Shown piece by piece: positions 1 through 8,414 of a stretch of 64,000 nucleotides of DNA. The stretch comes from Bacteroidales bacterium (GTDB lineage Bacteria; Bacteroidota; Bacteroidia; Bacteroidales; JAADJA01): contig JAIOZL010000021.1 in NCBI GenBank assembly GCA_021740645.1, positions 1 through 64,000 on the forward strand. Direction: 5' to 3'. The position numbers were made by a program, and so were the translations under genes. A model generated the notes under the pieces. That model did no database searches and had not been told where the DNA came from. It saw only the letters and a program-made list of their open reading frames with translations. How positions within the stretch are numbered: the stretch's first letter is position 1; every line of letters starts with the position of its first letter.

Positions 1-25
1 AATTCCATTTCATCTTTCCCATCAT
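1..25 (-). CDS. ccoH: probable CcoH (FixH), first codons only, cut by window edge
   Basis: Reading the minus strand from base 25 gives ATG ATG GGA AAG ATG AAA TGG AAT, that is M-M-G-K-M-K-W-N, running off the left edge. An AGGA sequence sits just upstream, and the position directly after ccoG is where ccoH (FixH, a small membrane protein for cbb3 oxidase assembly) normally lies. Bacteroidota FixH proteins typically begin with a short M-K-x-N-W-like segment, which fits. Only eight residues are visible, so the identity rests mainly on gene order. Confidence 0.45.
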
Positions 26-46
26 TATCCTAAATATTTCCAATCT

Positions 47-1477
47 TTATTTTTTATCCAGGTCATTTGGACCAATAAAACTAACCTCGTATTCTTCAAT
101 CAATTTATCACCTGAATAAACCCCGAATTTAAGCTTTGTATTTGATGACTGAAGATCAGATTTTTTAATTACGGTCAGGAAATTTGCCGATCCTACTTCT
201 CCTTTTCCAACATTAAGTTCTTCTCCCATCATAATAATTGTACCTTGAGGTTCTAGAAGTTTAATCCGCACTTCCTGAGTCATCCTGGTTTTGTTTACTA
301 CTTCTATCTGGTAAATATTACTATAACTGTCTTCACCATATTCCTGGAACAAAGTTCCTCTTTGTCTTAATATCGTCGTTTCGAAATCTGACCTAAGAGT
401 AAACAAAGTTCCTACAAGTACCAGCAAGGCTGTTAAGAATACTGAATAGGCTATTGCCCTGGTACTAAATATAGTCTTTACCCCTTCTGTAATGCCTTTT
501 TCCGAATCATAGCGGATGAGCCCTTTGGGTTTATTATGCTTAACCATGACCGCATCACAGGCATCCATACAGGCAGTACAATTAATGCATTCAAGCTGGG
601 TCCCGTTTTTTATATCAATGTTCGTTGGACAAACCAATACACAGCTTTTACAGTCGATGCAATCTCCTTTACCAGCAGCTTCACGGTCTTCCAATGGATT
701 ATACCTACTTCTTGGCTCTCCTCTTTTATGATCATAGGCCACCACGATTGATTTCTCATCCAGTAAAACCCCCTGTAATCGACCATAAGGACAGGCAATG
801 GTGCATACCTGCTCACGAAAGAAAGCAAAAACAAAATAGAAAGCTCCGGAAAATAAGATCAATGCAATAAATGAAACAGGATGAATAGTTGGTCCGGCGC
901 TTAATATATGTCTTACACTTTCAGAGCTAATGACATAGGATAAAAAAGTATTGGCAGTTACAAATGCGATTAGATAAAAAATAATATGTTTTATAGTTTT
1001 TTTCCAGACTTTTTCGAAATTCCATTTCTGCCGGGCAAGCTTCTTTTGTTTATTAAAATCACCTTCAATCAGATATTCAATTTGCCTGAATACAAATTCC
1101 ATAAATATAGTCTGAGGACAAACCCAGCCACAAAATATCCTGCCAAATACTACTGTAAATAAAATGATAAAAACCACCAGGGAGATGATTGATAAAACAA
1201 TCAAGTGAAAATCCTGAGGCCAGAATATTATGCCAAAGAGAATAAACTTTCGTTCAATCACGTTCAATAAAAGTAAAGGATCACCTTTAACTTTAATGAG
1301 GGGTCCCATGTAAAATAACAAAAGTAAAACAATGGCTACTATAGACCTGTAATTATAAAACCTTCCCCTTGGTTTTTTAGGATAAACCCATACCCTTTTC
1401 CCCTCACTGCTAACAGTGGTAAGTTTATCCCTAAAGTAAGCAGTATTGTTGTTGTTCTCTTCACTCATGGTAAACAC
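47..1477 (-). CDS. ccoG: CcoG/FixG cytochrome c oxidase accessory protein, membrane 4Fe-4S protein
   Basis: CcoG is a polyferredoxin-type membrane protein needed for cbb3 oxidase biogenesis; in characterised systems it reduces Cu(II) to Cu(I) for the oxidase. The 476-residue product has about five membrane helices, the CGWVCPQT signature near residue 117, a CTIACPYG motif, and two 4Fe-4S cysteine clusters (CIDCKSCVLVCP and CINCTACMDACD). A C-terminal Ig-like FixG_C domain follows from about residue 365. Length matches the family. The first ATG is used here, but M4 (base 1468) is also possible. It is the last complete gene of the cbb3 locus, 88 bases after ccoP, with a hairpin in that gap. Confidence 0.95.
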   Translation of the reverse strand: MFTMSEENNNNTAYFRDKLTTVSSEGKRVWVYPKKPRGRFYNYRSIVAIVLLLLFYMGPLIKVKGDPLLLLNVIERKFILFGIIFWPQDFHLIVLSIISLVVFIILFTVVFGRIFCGWVCPQTIFMEFVFRQIEYLIEGDFNKQKKLARQKWNFEKVWKKTIKHIIFYLIAFVTANTFLSYVISSESVRHILSAGPTIHPVSFIALILFSGAFYFVFAFFREQVCTIACPYGRLQGVLLDEKSIVVAYDHKRGEPRSRYNPLEDREAAGKGDCIDCKSCVLVCPTNIDIKNGTQLECINCTACMDACDAVMVKHNKPKGLIRYDSEKGITEGVKTIFSTRAIAYSVFLTALLVLVGTLFTLRSDFETTILRQRGTLFQEYGEDSYSNIYQIEVVNKTRMTQEVRIKLLEPQGTIIMMGEELNVGKGEVGSANFLTVIKKSDLQSSNTKLKFGVYSGDKLIEEYEVSFIGPNDLDKK

Positions 1478-1511
1478 ATTTAAATAATATAGATATAAAC
1501 GAACAAGCTAA

Positions 1512-1548
1512 AAAATTTTGGCTACAGGTAATCCATAGCCAAAATTTT
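1512..1548 (-). terminator. 13-bp hairpin with T-run between ccoP and ccoG
   Basis: Bases 1512-1524 and 1536-1548 are perfect inverted complements (13 bp) around an 11-base loop. On the minus strand the 3' arm ends in TTTTTT before AGC, giving a terminator-like shape directly after the ccoP stop. It could be a full terminator, an attenuator that lowers ccoG transcription, or a 3'-end stabiliser. Confidence 0.55.
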
Positions 1549-1565
1549 ATCTTTTTTATTATTCA

Positions 1566-2180
1566 CTAGTAAAGCCATTCCATCTCCTCTCCCTGAGGTG
1601 CCTTAGGATTAGCCGGAGTGGTTCCATGAAGGGTTGCAATATAACTCAACACTTCCAAACGTTGTGTAGGTGATAATTGATCCTTGTAGGCTATCATCCC
1701 TTTTTCTATAACACCATTAGTAACAACTGAAAACCAATCATTGATGCTATTGCCGTGGATCCAGTAATTATCTGTAAAGTTAGGGCCAACTAACCCGCCC
1801 CCATCCATAAGATGACAAACCTGGCATATTTTATCATAGGTTTCTTTACCCCTTTTAATAGATTCCGAGTCAGTCAGTATTTTGATCTCAAACTCGGCAT
1901 TAGACCGGGCAGGAACCATGCTGGCCGCTTCTGCCATTGCTTTATTAAATTCTCTATCCTGGTATAAATCATCTGAATCCATCACAAAAAGCCGAACCAG
2001 GTATATAATGCCAAAAGCAATGCATATGTAGAATAACCATTTCCACCAGGGTGGTAAATCATTATCTAGCTCCTTTATTCCATCATAATCATGATCAGCA
2101 ATCAATCTGTCATTGGTCAGGGTATCAATTTCATAATTTTCACCCTGTTTATTGTTTGAATTTTCGTTTAGTGTACTCAT
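1566..2180 (-). CDS. ccoP: cbb3 oxidase subunit CcoP, mono-haem cytochrome c
   Basis: This is the membrane-anchored cytochrome c subunit that passes electrons to CcoO in cbb3 oxidase. The acidic N-terminus leads into an L-P-P-W-W-K-W segment and one transmembrane helix (residues 45-66), the classical CcoP N-terminal domain. A single c-type haem site CQVCH lies at residues 119-123, with probable axial Met162 in KGMIAY. At 204 residues it has one haem c domain, whereas the classical proteobacterial CcoP has two. It lies 14 bases after ccoQ in the same transcription unit. Confidence 0.93.
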   Translation of the reverse strand: MSTLNENSNNKQGENYEIDTLTNDRLIADHDYDGIKELDNDLPPWWKWLFYICIAFGIIYLVRLFVMDSDDLYQDREFNKAMAEAASMVPARSNAEFEIKILTDSESIKRGKETYDKICQVCHLMDGGGLVGPNFTDNYWIHGNSINDWFSVVTNGVIEKGMIAYKDQLSPTQRLEVLSYIATLHGTTPANPKAPQGEEMEWLY

Positions 2181-2194
2181 AACAAAAAATTTAT

Positions 2195-2383
2195 TTAATT
2201 AATAATGTCGGAATCATTCTTAGAAAATGGAAGGTTTTTGTACTCCTCAACTTTTTCTTTTTTCCATCTTAATACACCTACCACAATAACAATAAAAAAT
2301 AGGGCAAAGAATACCGTTAAAACACTGGAGAATTCGTCCAGCCATGATACATTTTCCAATATACTTTTAATAATCTTCGACAT
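2195..2383 (-). CDS. ccoQ: CcoQ/FixQ-like small cbb3 oxidase subunit
   Basis: A 62-residue protein with one central transmembrane helix (about residues 20-40) followed by a basic R-W-K-K-E-K segment and a polar tail. This is the layout of CcoQ/FixQ, which stabilises the cbb3 complex. The assignment rests on size, topology and position: it sits 8 bases after ccoNO and 14 bases before ccoP. The family is too short and variable for sequence motifs alone to be decisive. Confidence 0.8.
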   Translation of the reverse strand: MSKIIKSILENVSWLDEFSSVLTVFFALFFIVIVVGVLRWKKEKVEEYKNLPFSKNDSDIIN

Positions 2384-2391
2384 GTTGAGAT

Positions 2392-4530
2392 TTATTTAGA
2401 TGCCATTCCCGGATCTTTTGAAATATCGGTTCCAAGGCGTTGCATATACGCGATCAAGGCGATGATTTCTTTCTGGTCTTCTACCTCTATACCTGCTGCT
2501 CTCAATCCACTGGCTATTTGTGCTGCTTGTTCTTTAAGGTCATCCACAGCTTTTTGGTCATAACCCTCAGGATAAGGTACTCCAAGAGTCTGCATTGCCC
2601 TTATCTTTTTCGGAATGCTTTCGTAATCCATATCGTTTCGTGCCAACCACGGATAAGGAGGCATAATTGACTGGATATTGGTTTTTTGTGGATTAACCAG
2701 GTGCTCGTAATGCCATGAATCGGGTTTATAAATTTTTCCTGTTTTTACCCCTTCTCTTGCAAGATCAGGACCGGTGCGACGCGAGCCCCACTGGAACGGA
2801 TGATCGTAGACAAATTCACCTGATTTTGAATAATCACCATAACGCTCTACTTCTGAACGGAAAGGGCGGATCATTTGAGAATGGCAATTGTAACAACCTT
2901 CACGAATGTATACATCCCTTCCTTCTAATTCAAGTGGAGTATAAGGTTGCACACTTGCAATGGTAGGCACATTTGATTTTACTAAAAACATGGGCAAGAA
3001 TTCAACAACTCCGCCAATTAATATCGCAATTAACGCCCAAAAAGTAAAGGTGACTGGTTTGCTTTCCAAACGACGGTGCCAGTTTTCTTTGCCATGTGAT
3101 TTCATATCAAGGGCTGGAGCTTCATCTTCTTCAAAACGGTTAAATGTACCAGCTTTAGCAGTTTTAATAAGGTTAACAACCATTAATATAGCACCACTGA
3201 GATATAATATTCCTCCAAAGGCCCTTAGCATGTGCATTGGGCGAATTTGTGTATATGTTTCAAGGAAGTTGGTATATTTCAAATATCCTTCAGGAGTAAA
3301 TTGTTTCCACATTAAGGCCTGTGTAAATCCGGCAAAATAAAGTGGAATTGCAAAAAACAACATGCCCAGGGTTGCAAGCCAGAAATGTGAATTGGCCATG
3401 GATATTGAATATAATTTTGTTTTATATAATCTGGGGAATAACCAGTAAAGCATCCCAAATGCCATCATACCATTCCATCCAAGAGTTCCAATATGCACGT
3501 GAGCAATGGTCCAATCTGTAAAGTGACTGATCGCATTTACACTTTTAAGAGAAAGCATTGGCCCTTCAAAAGTACTCATGCCATAAGCAGTTACTCCTAC
3601 TACAAACATTTTCAGCACGGGATCCTGGCGAACTTTATCCCATGCCCCGCGCAGGGTAAGCAATCCATTTATCATACCTCCCCATGAAGGAGCAATTAAA
3701 GCAACGGAGAAAACCACTCCCAGTGCCTGTGCCCAATCTGGTAACGATTGATAAAGCAAATGGTGAGGGCCTGCCCATATGTATAAAAAGATCAACGCCC
3801 AGAAATGGATAATGGATAATTTATATGAGTAAACCGGACGATTGGATGCTTTTGGTATAAAATAATACATTAACCCAAGTACTGGAGTGGTAAGAAAAAA
3901 GGCCACTGCATTATGCCCATACCACCATTGTACCAGGGCATCCTGAACTCCGGCATATAAGGAATAACTTTTAATAAGCGAAATAGGTAACTCAAAAGAA
4001 TTTACAATGTGAAGAACGGCTACAGTAACAAATGTTGCAAGATAAAACCAAATTGCTACATAAATGTGTTTCGTTCTTCTGATCAGTAGTGTTCCGATCA
4101 TATTCCAACCAAAGATCACCCAAACAGCAGCAATTAAAATATCGATTGGCCACTCAAGCTCAGCATACTCTTTCCCGGTAGTGATCCCAAAAATCAGGGT
4201 CAATGCGGCTAGTACAATGATCAGCTGCCATCCCCAGAAGTGCAATTTGCCAAGGATTTTGCTGAACATGGGTGTTTTTAATAAACGCGGCATGGAATAA
4301 TATATACCGGTAAATATTGCATTCCCAACAAAAGCAAAAATTGCCGCATTAGTATGCAATGGGCGTATTCTTCCAAAAGTTAAATAAGGTAGTTTCATAC
4401 TTACCTCAGGCCATAAAATTGCTAAAGCAGCAATTAACCCAACCAAAAAACCAACAATCGACCAGAGAACTGTTGCAATTGCGAAATCTCTCGCCAGTTT
4501 GTTGTCATAAGTAAATTTTTCAAGTGCCAT
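2392..4530 (-). CDS. ccoNO: fused cbb3 oxidase subunits I and II (CcoN-CcoO)
   Basis: This 712-residue protein joins the catalytic haem-copper subunit CcoN (about 1-470) to the mono-haem cytochrome c subunit CcoO (about 490-712). In CcoN, His59 fits the low-spin haem ligand. His206 (in WWYGHNAV) and His256-His257 (GPHH) fit Cu-B ligands. His344 and His346 (AHVHIGTLGWN) fit the haem ligands. The CcoO part starts with a membrane anchor near 495-517 and has the haem c site CYNCH at 546-550 and a downstream S-I-M-P-P-Y Met ligand. CcoN and CcoO are separate in proteobacteria; the fusion is common in Bacteroidota. It starts 4 bases after ccoS. Confidence 0.97.
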   Translation of the reverse strand: MALEKFTYDNKLARDFAIATVLWSIVGFLVGLIAALAILWPEVSMKLPYLTFGRIRPLHTNAAIFAFVGNAIFTGIYYSMPRLLKTPMFSKILGKLHFWGWQLIIVLAALTLIFGITTGKEYAELEWPIDILIAAVWVIFGWNMIGTLLIRRTKHIYVAIWFYLATFVTVAVLHIVNSFELPISLIKSYSLYAGVQDALVQWWYGHNAVAFFLTTPVLGLMYYFIPKASNRPVYSYKLSIIHFWALIFLYIWAGPHHLLYQSLPDWAQALGVVFSVALIAPSWGGMINGLLTLRGAWDKVRQDPVLKMFVVGVTAYGMSTFEGPMLSLKSVNAISHFTDWTIAHVHIGTLGWNGMMAFGMLYWLFPRLYKTKLYSISMANSHFWLATLGMLFFAIPLYFAGFTQALMWKQFTPEGYLKYTNFLETYTQIRPMHMLRAFGGILYLSGAILMVVNLIKTAKAGTFNRFEEDEAPALDMKSHGKENWHRRLESKPVTFTFWALIAILIGGVVEFLPMFLVKSNVPTIASVQPYTPLELEGRDVYIREGCYNCHSQMIRPFRSEVERYGDYSKSGEFVYDHPFQWGSRRTGPDLAREGVKTGKIYKPDSWHYEHLVNPQKTNIQSIMPPYPWLARNDMDYESIPKKIRAMQTLGVPYPEGYDQKAVDDLKEQAAQIASGLRAAGIEVEDQKEIIALIAYMQRLGTDISKDPGMASK

Positions 4531-4534
4531 AAAA

Positions 4535-4762
4535 CTAAGATTTGTTATTATTTGATTGTTCTGATTGTTCTTTTTTTAATTCACTTTCAGGGTTTGAAAG
4601 ATTTATTTCTGCATTTTCACTTTTGTGATTTTCAAATAAAATTCTAACAGAAGGAGTGTAATCATCATCATATTGTCCTGATTTAACTGACCAAATAAAA
4701 GCCGCCAGAAACCCACCTGCTACAAGAATACCTACCGCTATTAAAAAGTAAATTACCGTCAT
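4535..4762 (-). CDS. ccoS: CcoS cbb3 oxidase maturation protein
   Basis: This is a 75-residue single-span membrane protein. The helix at residues 3-25 is followed by W-S-V-K-S-G-Q-Y-D-D, close to the conserved W-x-x-x-x-G-Q-Y/F-D-D motif of CcoS. CcoS is needed to insert haem and copper into CcoN. It is the first gene downstream of the promoter at 4788-4818 and is followed 4 bases later by ccoNO, so maturation factor and catalytic subunit are probably co-translated. The charged tail after residue 50 is variable. Confidence 0.93.
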   Translation of the reverse strand: MTVIYFLIAVGILVAGGFLAAFIWSVKSGQYDDDYTPSVRILFENHKSENAEINLSNPESELKKEQSEQSNNNKS

Positions 4763-4787
4763 GAAAATGTATTTAGGTACTACGATA

Positions 4788-4818
4788 CAAAAATATGTAA
4801 ATTTATTTTTTTAACAAA
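4788..4818 (-). promoter_or_regulatory. Bacteroidota-type promoter for ccoS-ccoNO-ccoQ-ccoP
   Basis: On the minus strand TTTG (4818-4815), a 19-base spacer and TATTTTTG (4795-4788) match the -33/-7 consensus TTTG-N19-TAnnTTTG exactly. The expected start point is around 4782, leaving a leader of roughly 20 bases before ccoS. I saw no FNR-type TTGA-N6-TCAA palindrome in the 228-base gap. Confidence 0.6.
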
Positions 4819-4990
4819 TATTTAACAACTCATTTATTAACATATCGTGGTCATTTTGATGTAGATTACTACCCCGGTAAAATTGCTTATCTCATCTAAA
4901 TATGGATAAAACCCAAATCTTCAATTATATACTTTAGGCAGGCAAATTTGTGTTTAATCAGTACTTAAATTATTGAATTCGGTTGAAAAC

Positions 4991-7378
4991 TTAGTTAGGA
5001 AATAATCTTTTTGCCAGAAATGAAATGGAAAATGTAGCGAAGGCAACAACAGATATGGAACTTATGGGCATCAGAATGGCGGCAATTACAGGAGTTAGTA
5101 AACCCTGTATGGCGAAGAACAATCCACCAATATTATAAATAAATGAAATAACGAAGCTGACCTTTACTACGTTTAAACTACTCCTGGTAAACCGGATATA
5201 TTTATTTAAGAACCTAAATTTTTCCGATTCAAGTATCGCATCACAGGCCGGGGAAAAGTGATAAATATCATCAGCAATGGTAATACCTACATCACTTTCA
5301 TTTAATGCACCCGCATCGTTTAAACCATCTCCTACCATTAATACTTTTTTCCCTTTGGCTTTAAGGGCTTTAACATAATTAAGTTTATCTGTCGGTGTTT
5401 GTTTAAAAAACATTTGCGCATTTTTTCCGAATATGGGTTCCAGGTTTTCTTTTTCAGCCTCATTATCGCCGGTTAATAAATGCAGGTCGAAACCAGTTGC
5501 CAAATCCGTGATGACTTCATTTAAACCTGGCCTGTACTGATTTTCCAACTGAAAATATCCAAGTATACGGTTGTCATAAAAAACATAAACAAGGCTTTTT
5601 AAACCTCTTTCACCGGATTCTTTTCCGCTAACAAATTTTTCAGAACCTATATTGATCTTTTTCCCGTCAATAGCAGCAGCTAAACCTAATCCGGGAATTT
5701 CTTTAAAAAAATCAAGCCTATAATAGTCCTCACCCAAAAGGTTAGCAAAAAGGCCTACACTTAGCGGGTGGGTAGAGTGCCTGACAACAGATTTAATCTT
5801 CACTAACATTTCATGATCCAGCTTTTCACCAACAAATTCAACTTTTAATGCCCTGTTTTGGGTGATGGTTCCGGTTTTATCAAAAACAATGCAATCAACT
5901 TTGTCCAATTGTTCGATCACATCTGTTTTCTTCAGGTAAAATCCCCTCCGGCCAAATTGCCTGAGTGTGCTTCCAAAAGTAAAGGGAACAGTAAGTGCAA
6001 GTGCACAAGGGCATGCTATGATTAAAATTGACGTAAACACAAACAAAGCTTTTGAGCCATCTGTAAAAATCCAATACCCGCCAGATATAAAAGCAATAGC
6101 AAGGATAATGATCGTAAAATACTGGCTTACCTTGTTTATCAATACATTTAACCTGGAATCATAATTGTCAGCTGACTTTTCCTGGTTCCAAAGCTGGGTA
6201 AGGTAACTTTGTTCCACCTCCTTTACCACCTCTAATATTATAGAACTACCTACTTGTCGGCCCCCGGCAAATACAGCTTCCCCTTCTTTTTTTGATACGG
6301 GAATTGATTCGCCCGTAACAAAACTGTAATCGATATTCCCATCCCCATTATAGATTTTCGAATCTGCAGGGATAAGCTCCTGGTTTCTGACAAGGATCAG
6401 ATTCCCTTCTTTAAGCTTATCCAAAGGGATCACCTTTTCTTTTTCATTTTCAATAAGCGTTACAGCCACCGGAAAATAGGATTTATAATCCCGTTCGAAC
6501 GATAAAGCCTGGTAAGTTTTTCCCTGATACCATTTTCCTATAAGCAGGAAAAATATTAAGCCGGATAATGAATCAAGATAGCCAATGCCGGTATTGGTAA
6601 CAATATCATAAGTACTTTGTCCGAATAATGTTAAAATACCCAGAGCTATTGGCAGGTCGATACTTATTATTTTATGTTTCAGGCTTTTTATTGCGGATAA
6701 ATAATAATCATTGCTTGAATAAACAACCACTGGAATAGATAAGATCAGACTTAGCCAACCGAAGTATCTCCTGAAGTTTTCTTCAAGCAATTCCCCACCT
6801 GGAAGGTATTCGGGGAAATTATACATCATCACATTCATCAACACAAAACCTGTAATGCCAAGCTTTAAAAGCAGGGTCTGGTTACTTTTGCGTGATGAAC
6901 CCTTTTCGAGCCTATCCAACGTGATCTCGGGGATGTAATGAATCGACGCAAGAAGTTCAACAACCTGGCGCAGGCTAATCTGATCATCCTTAAATGTTAT
7001 ATATACTTCTTTTTTAGGAAAGTTGACCATTGATTGACTTATTCCCGGATTAAGGGTATTCAGGTTTTCGAGCAACCAGATACATGATGCGCAATGAATG
7101 GAAGGAATGAATAAACTTAGCTTACTTGATCCTCCATCTGAAAAATCAAGGAGTTTGGATCTGATTTCTTCCAGGTCGAGGTAGGCATATTTATCACCCA
7201 CCTCAGCTGTCTCAATTTTGATCCCTGGCATTTTTTCAATTTCATAGTATTGCTTAAGCTCATTTTGATTGAGAATTTGATAAACCGTTTTGCAACCATT
7301 ACAACAAAAAGGTTTTTCTTCCCACATCACAGGATGTTTTCCACAATCGTCCCCACAATGAATGCAAGCAACTCCCAT
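4991..7378 (-). CDS. ccoI: CcoI/FixI copper-transporting P1B-type ATPase for cbb3 assembly
   Basis: This 795-residue copper ATPase is thought to move Cu(I) across the membrane for the Cu-B site of cbb3 oxidase. The N-terminus has a cysteine-rich metal-binding region (C5, C8, C12, C25, C26, C29), typical of CcoI and unlike CopA. An HMA domain follows with SIHCASC (C96, C99). The core has the transport motif CPC near residue 455, the phosphorylation motif DKTGT near 497, an H-P dipeptide in THPLS and the GDGLNDA hinge near 681. It lies 228 bases upstream of ccoS and may have its own promoter; a TACTTTTG -7-like box is at 7400-7393, without a clear -33 box. Confidence 0.95.
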   Translation of the reverse strand: MGVACIHCGDDCGKHPVMWEEKPFCCNGCKTVYQILNQNELKQYYEIEKMPGIKIETAEVGDKYAYLDLEEIRSKLLDFSDGGSSKLSLFIPSIHCASCIWLLENLNTLNPGISQSMVNFPKKEVYITFKDDQISLRQVVELLASIHYIPEITLDRLEKGSSRKSNQTLLLKLGITGFVLMNVMMYNFPEYLPGGELLEENFRRYFGWLSLILSIPVVVYSSNDYYLSAIKSLKHKIISIDLPIALGILTLFGQSTYDIVTNTGIGYLDSLSGLIFFLLIGKWYQGKTYQALSFERDYKSYFPVAVTLIENEKEKVIPLDKLKEGNLILVRNQELIPADSKIYNGDGNIDYSFVTGESIPVSKKEGEAVFAGGRQVGSSIILEVVKEVEQSYLTQLWNQEKSADNYDSRLNVLINKVSQYFTIIILAIAFISGGYWIFTDGSKALFVFTSILIIACPCALALTVPFTFGSTLRQFGRRGFYLKKTDVIEQLDKVDCIVFDKTGTITQNRALKVEFVGEKLDHEMLVKIKSVVRHSTHPLSVGLFANLLGEDYYRLDFFKEIPGLGLAAAIDGKKINIGSEKFVSGKESGERGLKSLVYVFYDNRILGYFQLENQYRPGLNEVITDLATGFDLHLLTGDNEAEKENLEPIFGKNAQMFFKQTPTDKLNYVKALKAKGKKVLMVGDGLNDAGALNESDVGITIADDIYHFSPACDAILESEKFRFLNKYIRFTRSSLNVVKVSFVISFIYNIGGLFFAIQGLLTPVIAAILMPISSISVVAFATFSISFLAKRLFPN

Positions 7379-7430
7379 ACTTGAAATTTTGGCAAAAGTA
7401 GTAAAGATTTACAGTTTATCTGATACCGCA

Positions 7431-7456
7431 ATTGGGTGAATAAGGTGATTGGGTGA
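7431..7456. repeat. short degenerate direct repeat (8-9 base unit)
   Basis: ATTGGGTGA occurs at 7431-7439 and again at 7448-7456, separated by the related unit ATAAGGTG. The unit follows a G-G-T-G-A/T pattern. It lies in the gap between the ccoI start and the end of the UbiA-like gene. It resembles simple-sequence decay rather than an operator. Confidence 0.35.
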
Positions 7457-7498
7457 CTTAAGAGTTGCTAAAATTAAATCTAACTCTATGGCTTATGA

Positions 7499-8359
7499 TC
7501 AAAAAAGGAGGATCAAACCCGGCAACCAAAATACCAACTCTACCAGGTATCGAAAAATCCCATTTTGTTTGAGGTTATTTGGAAAGCTGATAATAAGCAA
7601 TATCAATAAGGACATCAGAAAAAATATTATCCCTGCTATCCGAAGATTAAAATTACTTCCCAGGAGGATGAGATAAATTGATATCCCAAAAGAAAATATA
7701 AGAAGTAAAAATATCAATCGTTTTGTCCCTATCTGTCCAAAGTTCATAGCAAGGGTAGAATGACCGTCTTTCTTATCCGTTTCATAATCATAAACCGAGA
7801 GGATTAAAATATCCGCAAAAGCGATAATCAAATAGACCACAAAACACAACAAAACTTCCAGGCTTATTGAACCTTGTTTAAACCAAAGTGGGATTCCCCA
7901 AATACCAACAGAATAAATTAGGGCAACCGAAGCCTCCTTTTGCACAAAGCCCTCTTTCTTTTCTTTAATAGAATGCAAAACAAGGAAATAGATTATTGCA
8001 ACAAATCCAAGCACTGCACCAAAAATCAATACATCAGCCGGTAAAAAAATTACTACCAGTAAAATATCAATCAGTAATAATAAAAGAACTATTGTAAATA
8101 GGGTTTTAAAATGGGTGTAAAAATAAAGATGGCGAACGGAACTTGTATTGTCTTTTAATCTATATGCATCAACCAGGTGATCGCAAGTATAAACGATCCA
8201 TACTGATAATGGTAGAATAATCCAATAGATAAAATGGACTTCAAAAGGGAGGAGGACTTTTACTAAAAAAGCAGATAATACAGCTCCGATAACCACATCA
8301 ATACTAAGTGTATTAAGTATTTTCAAAAAGGTGAAAAAACTGAACTTTTCATTTTTCAC
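7499..8359 (-). CDS. UbiA-superfamily-like integral membrane protein
   Basis: This 286-residue protein has eight or nine predicted membrane helices. Two acidic stretches on cytosolic loops match the positions of the two Mg-pyrophosphate motifs of UbiA prenyltransferases: TCDHLVDAYRLKD near residue 60 and SVYDYETDKKDG near residue 190. The second is a good Y-D-x-E-T-D-x-x-x-G match. The first lacks the usual N-D-x-x-D start, so substrate and activity are uncertain. It is monocistronic between ccoI and a divergent lipoprotein gene. It could act on a prenyl donor for quinone or haem side chains, but nothing nearby says which. Confidence 0.65.
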   Translation of the reverse strand: MKNEKFSFFTFLKILNTLSIDVVIGAVLSAFLVKVLLPFEVHFIYWIILPLSVWIVYTCDHLVDAYRLKDNTSSVRHLYFYTHFKTLFTIVLLLLLIDILLVVIFLPADVLIFGAVLGFVAIIYFLVLHSIKEKKEGFVQKEASVALIYSVGIWGIPLWFKQGSISLEVLLCFVVYLIIAFADILILSVYDYETDKKDGHSTLAMNFGQIGTKRLIFLLLIFSFGISIYLILLGSNFNLRIAGIIFFLMSLLILLIISFPNNLKQNGIFRYLVELVFWLPGLILLF

Positions 8360-8414
8360 TTGAATAAAGGATTTAATTATCTTTGCTAAGATAACAAACT
8401 AAAAAGATTACGAA

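Noticed and set aside
4763-4990. FNR/Anr box before ccoS
   Set aside because: No TTGA-N6-TCAA palindrome is present; only the -33/-7 promoter is supported.
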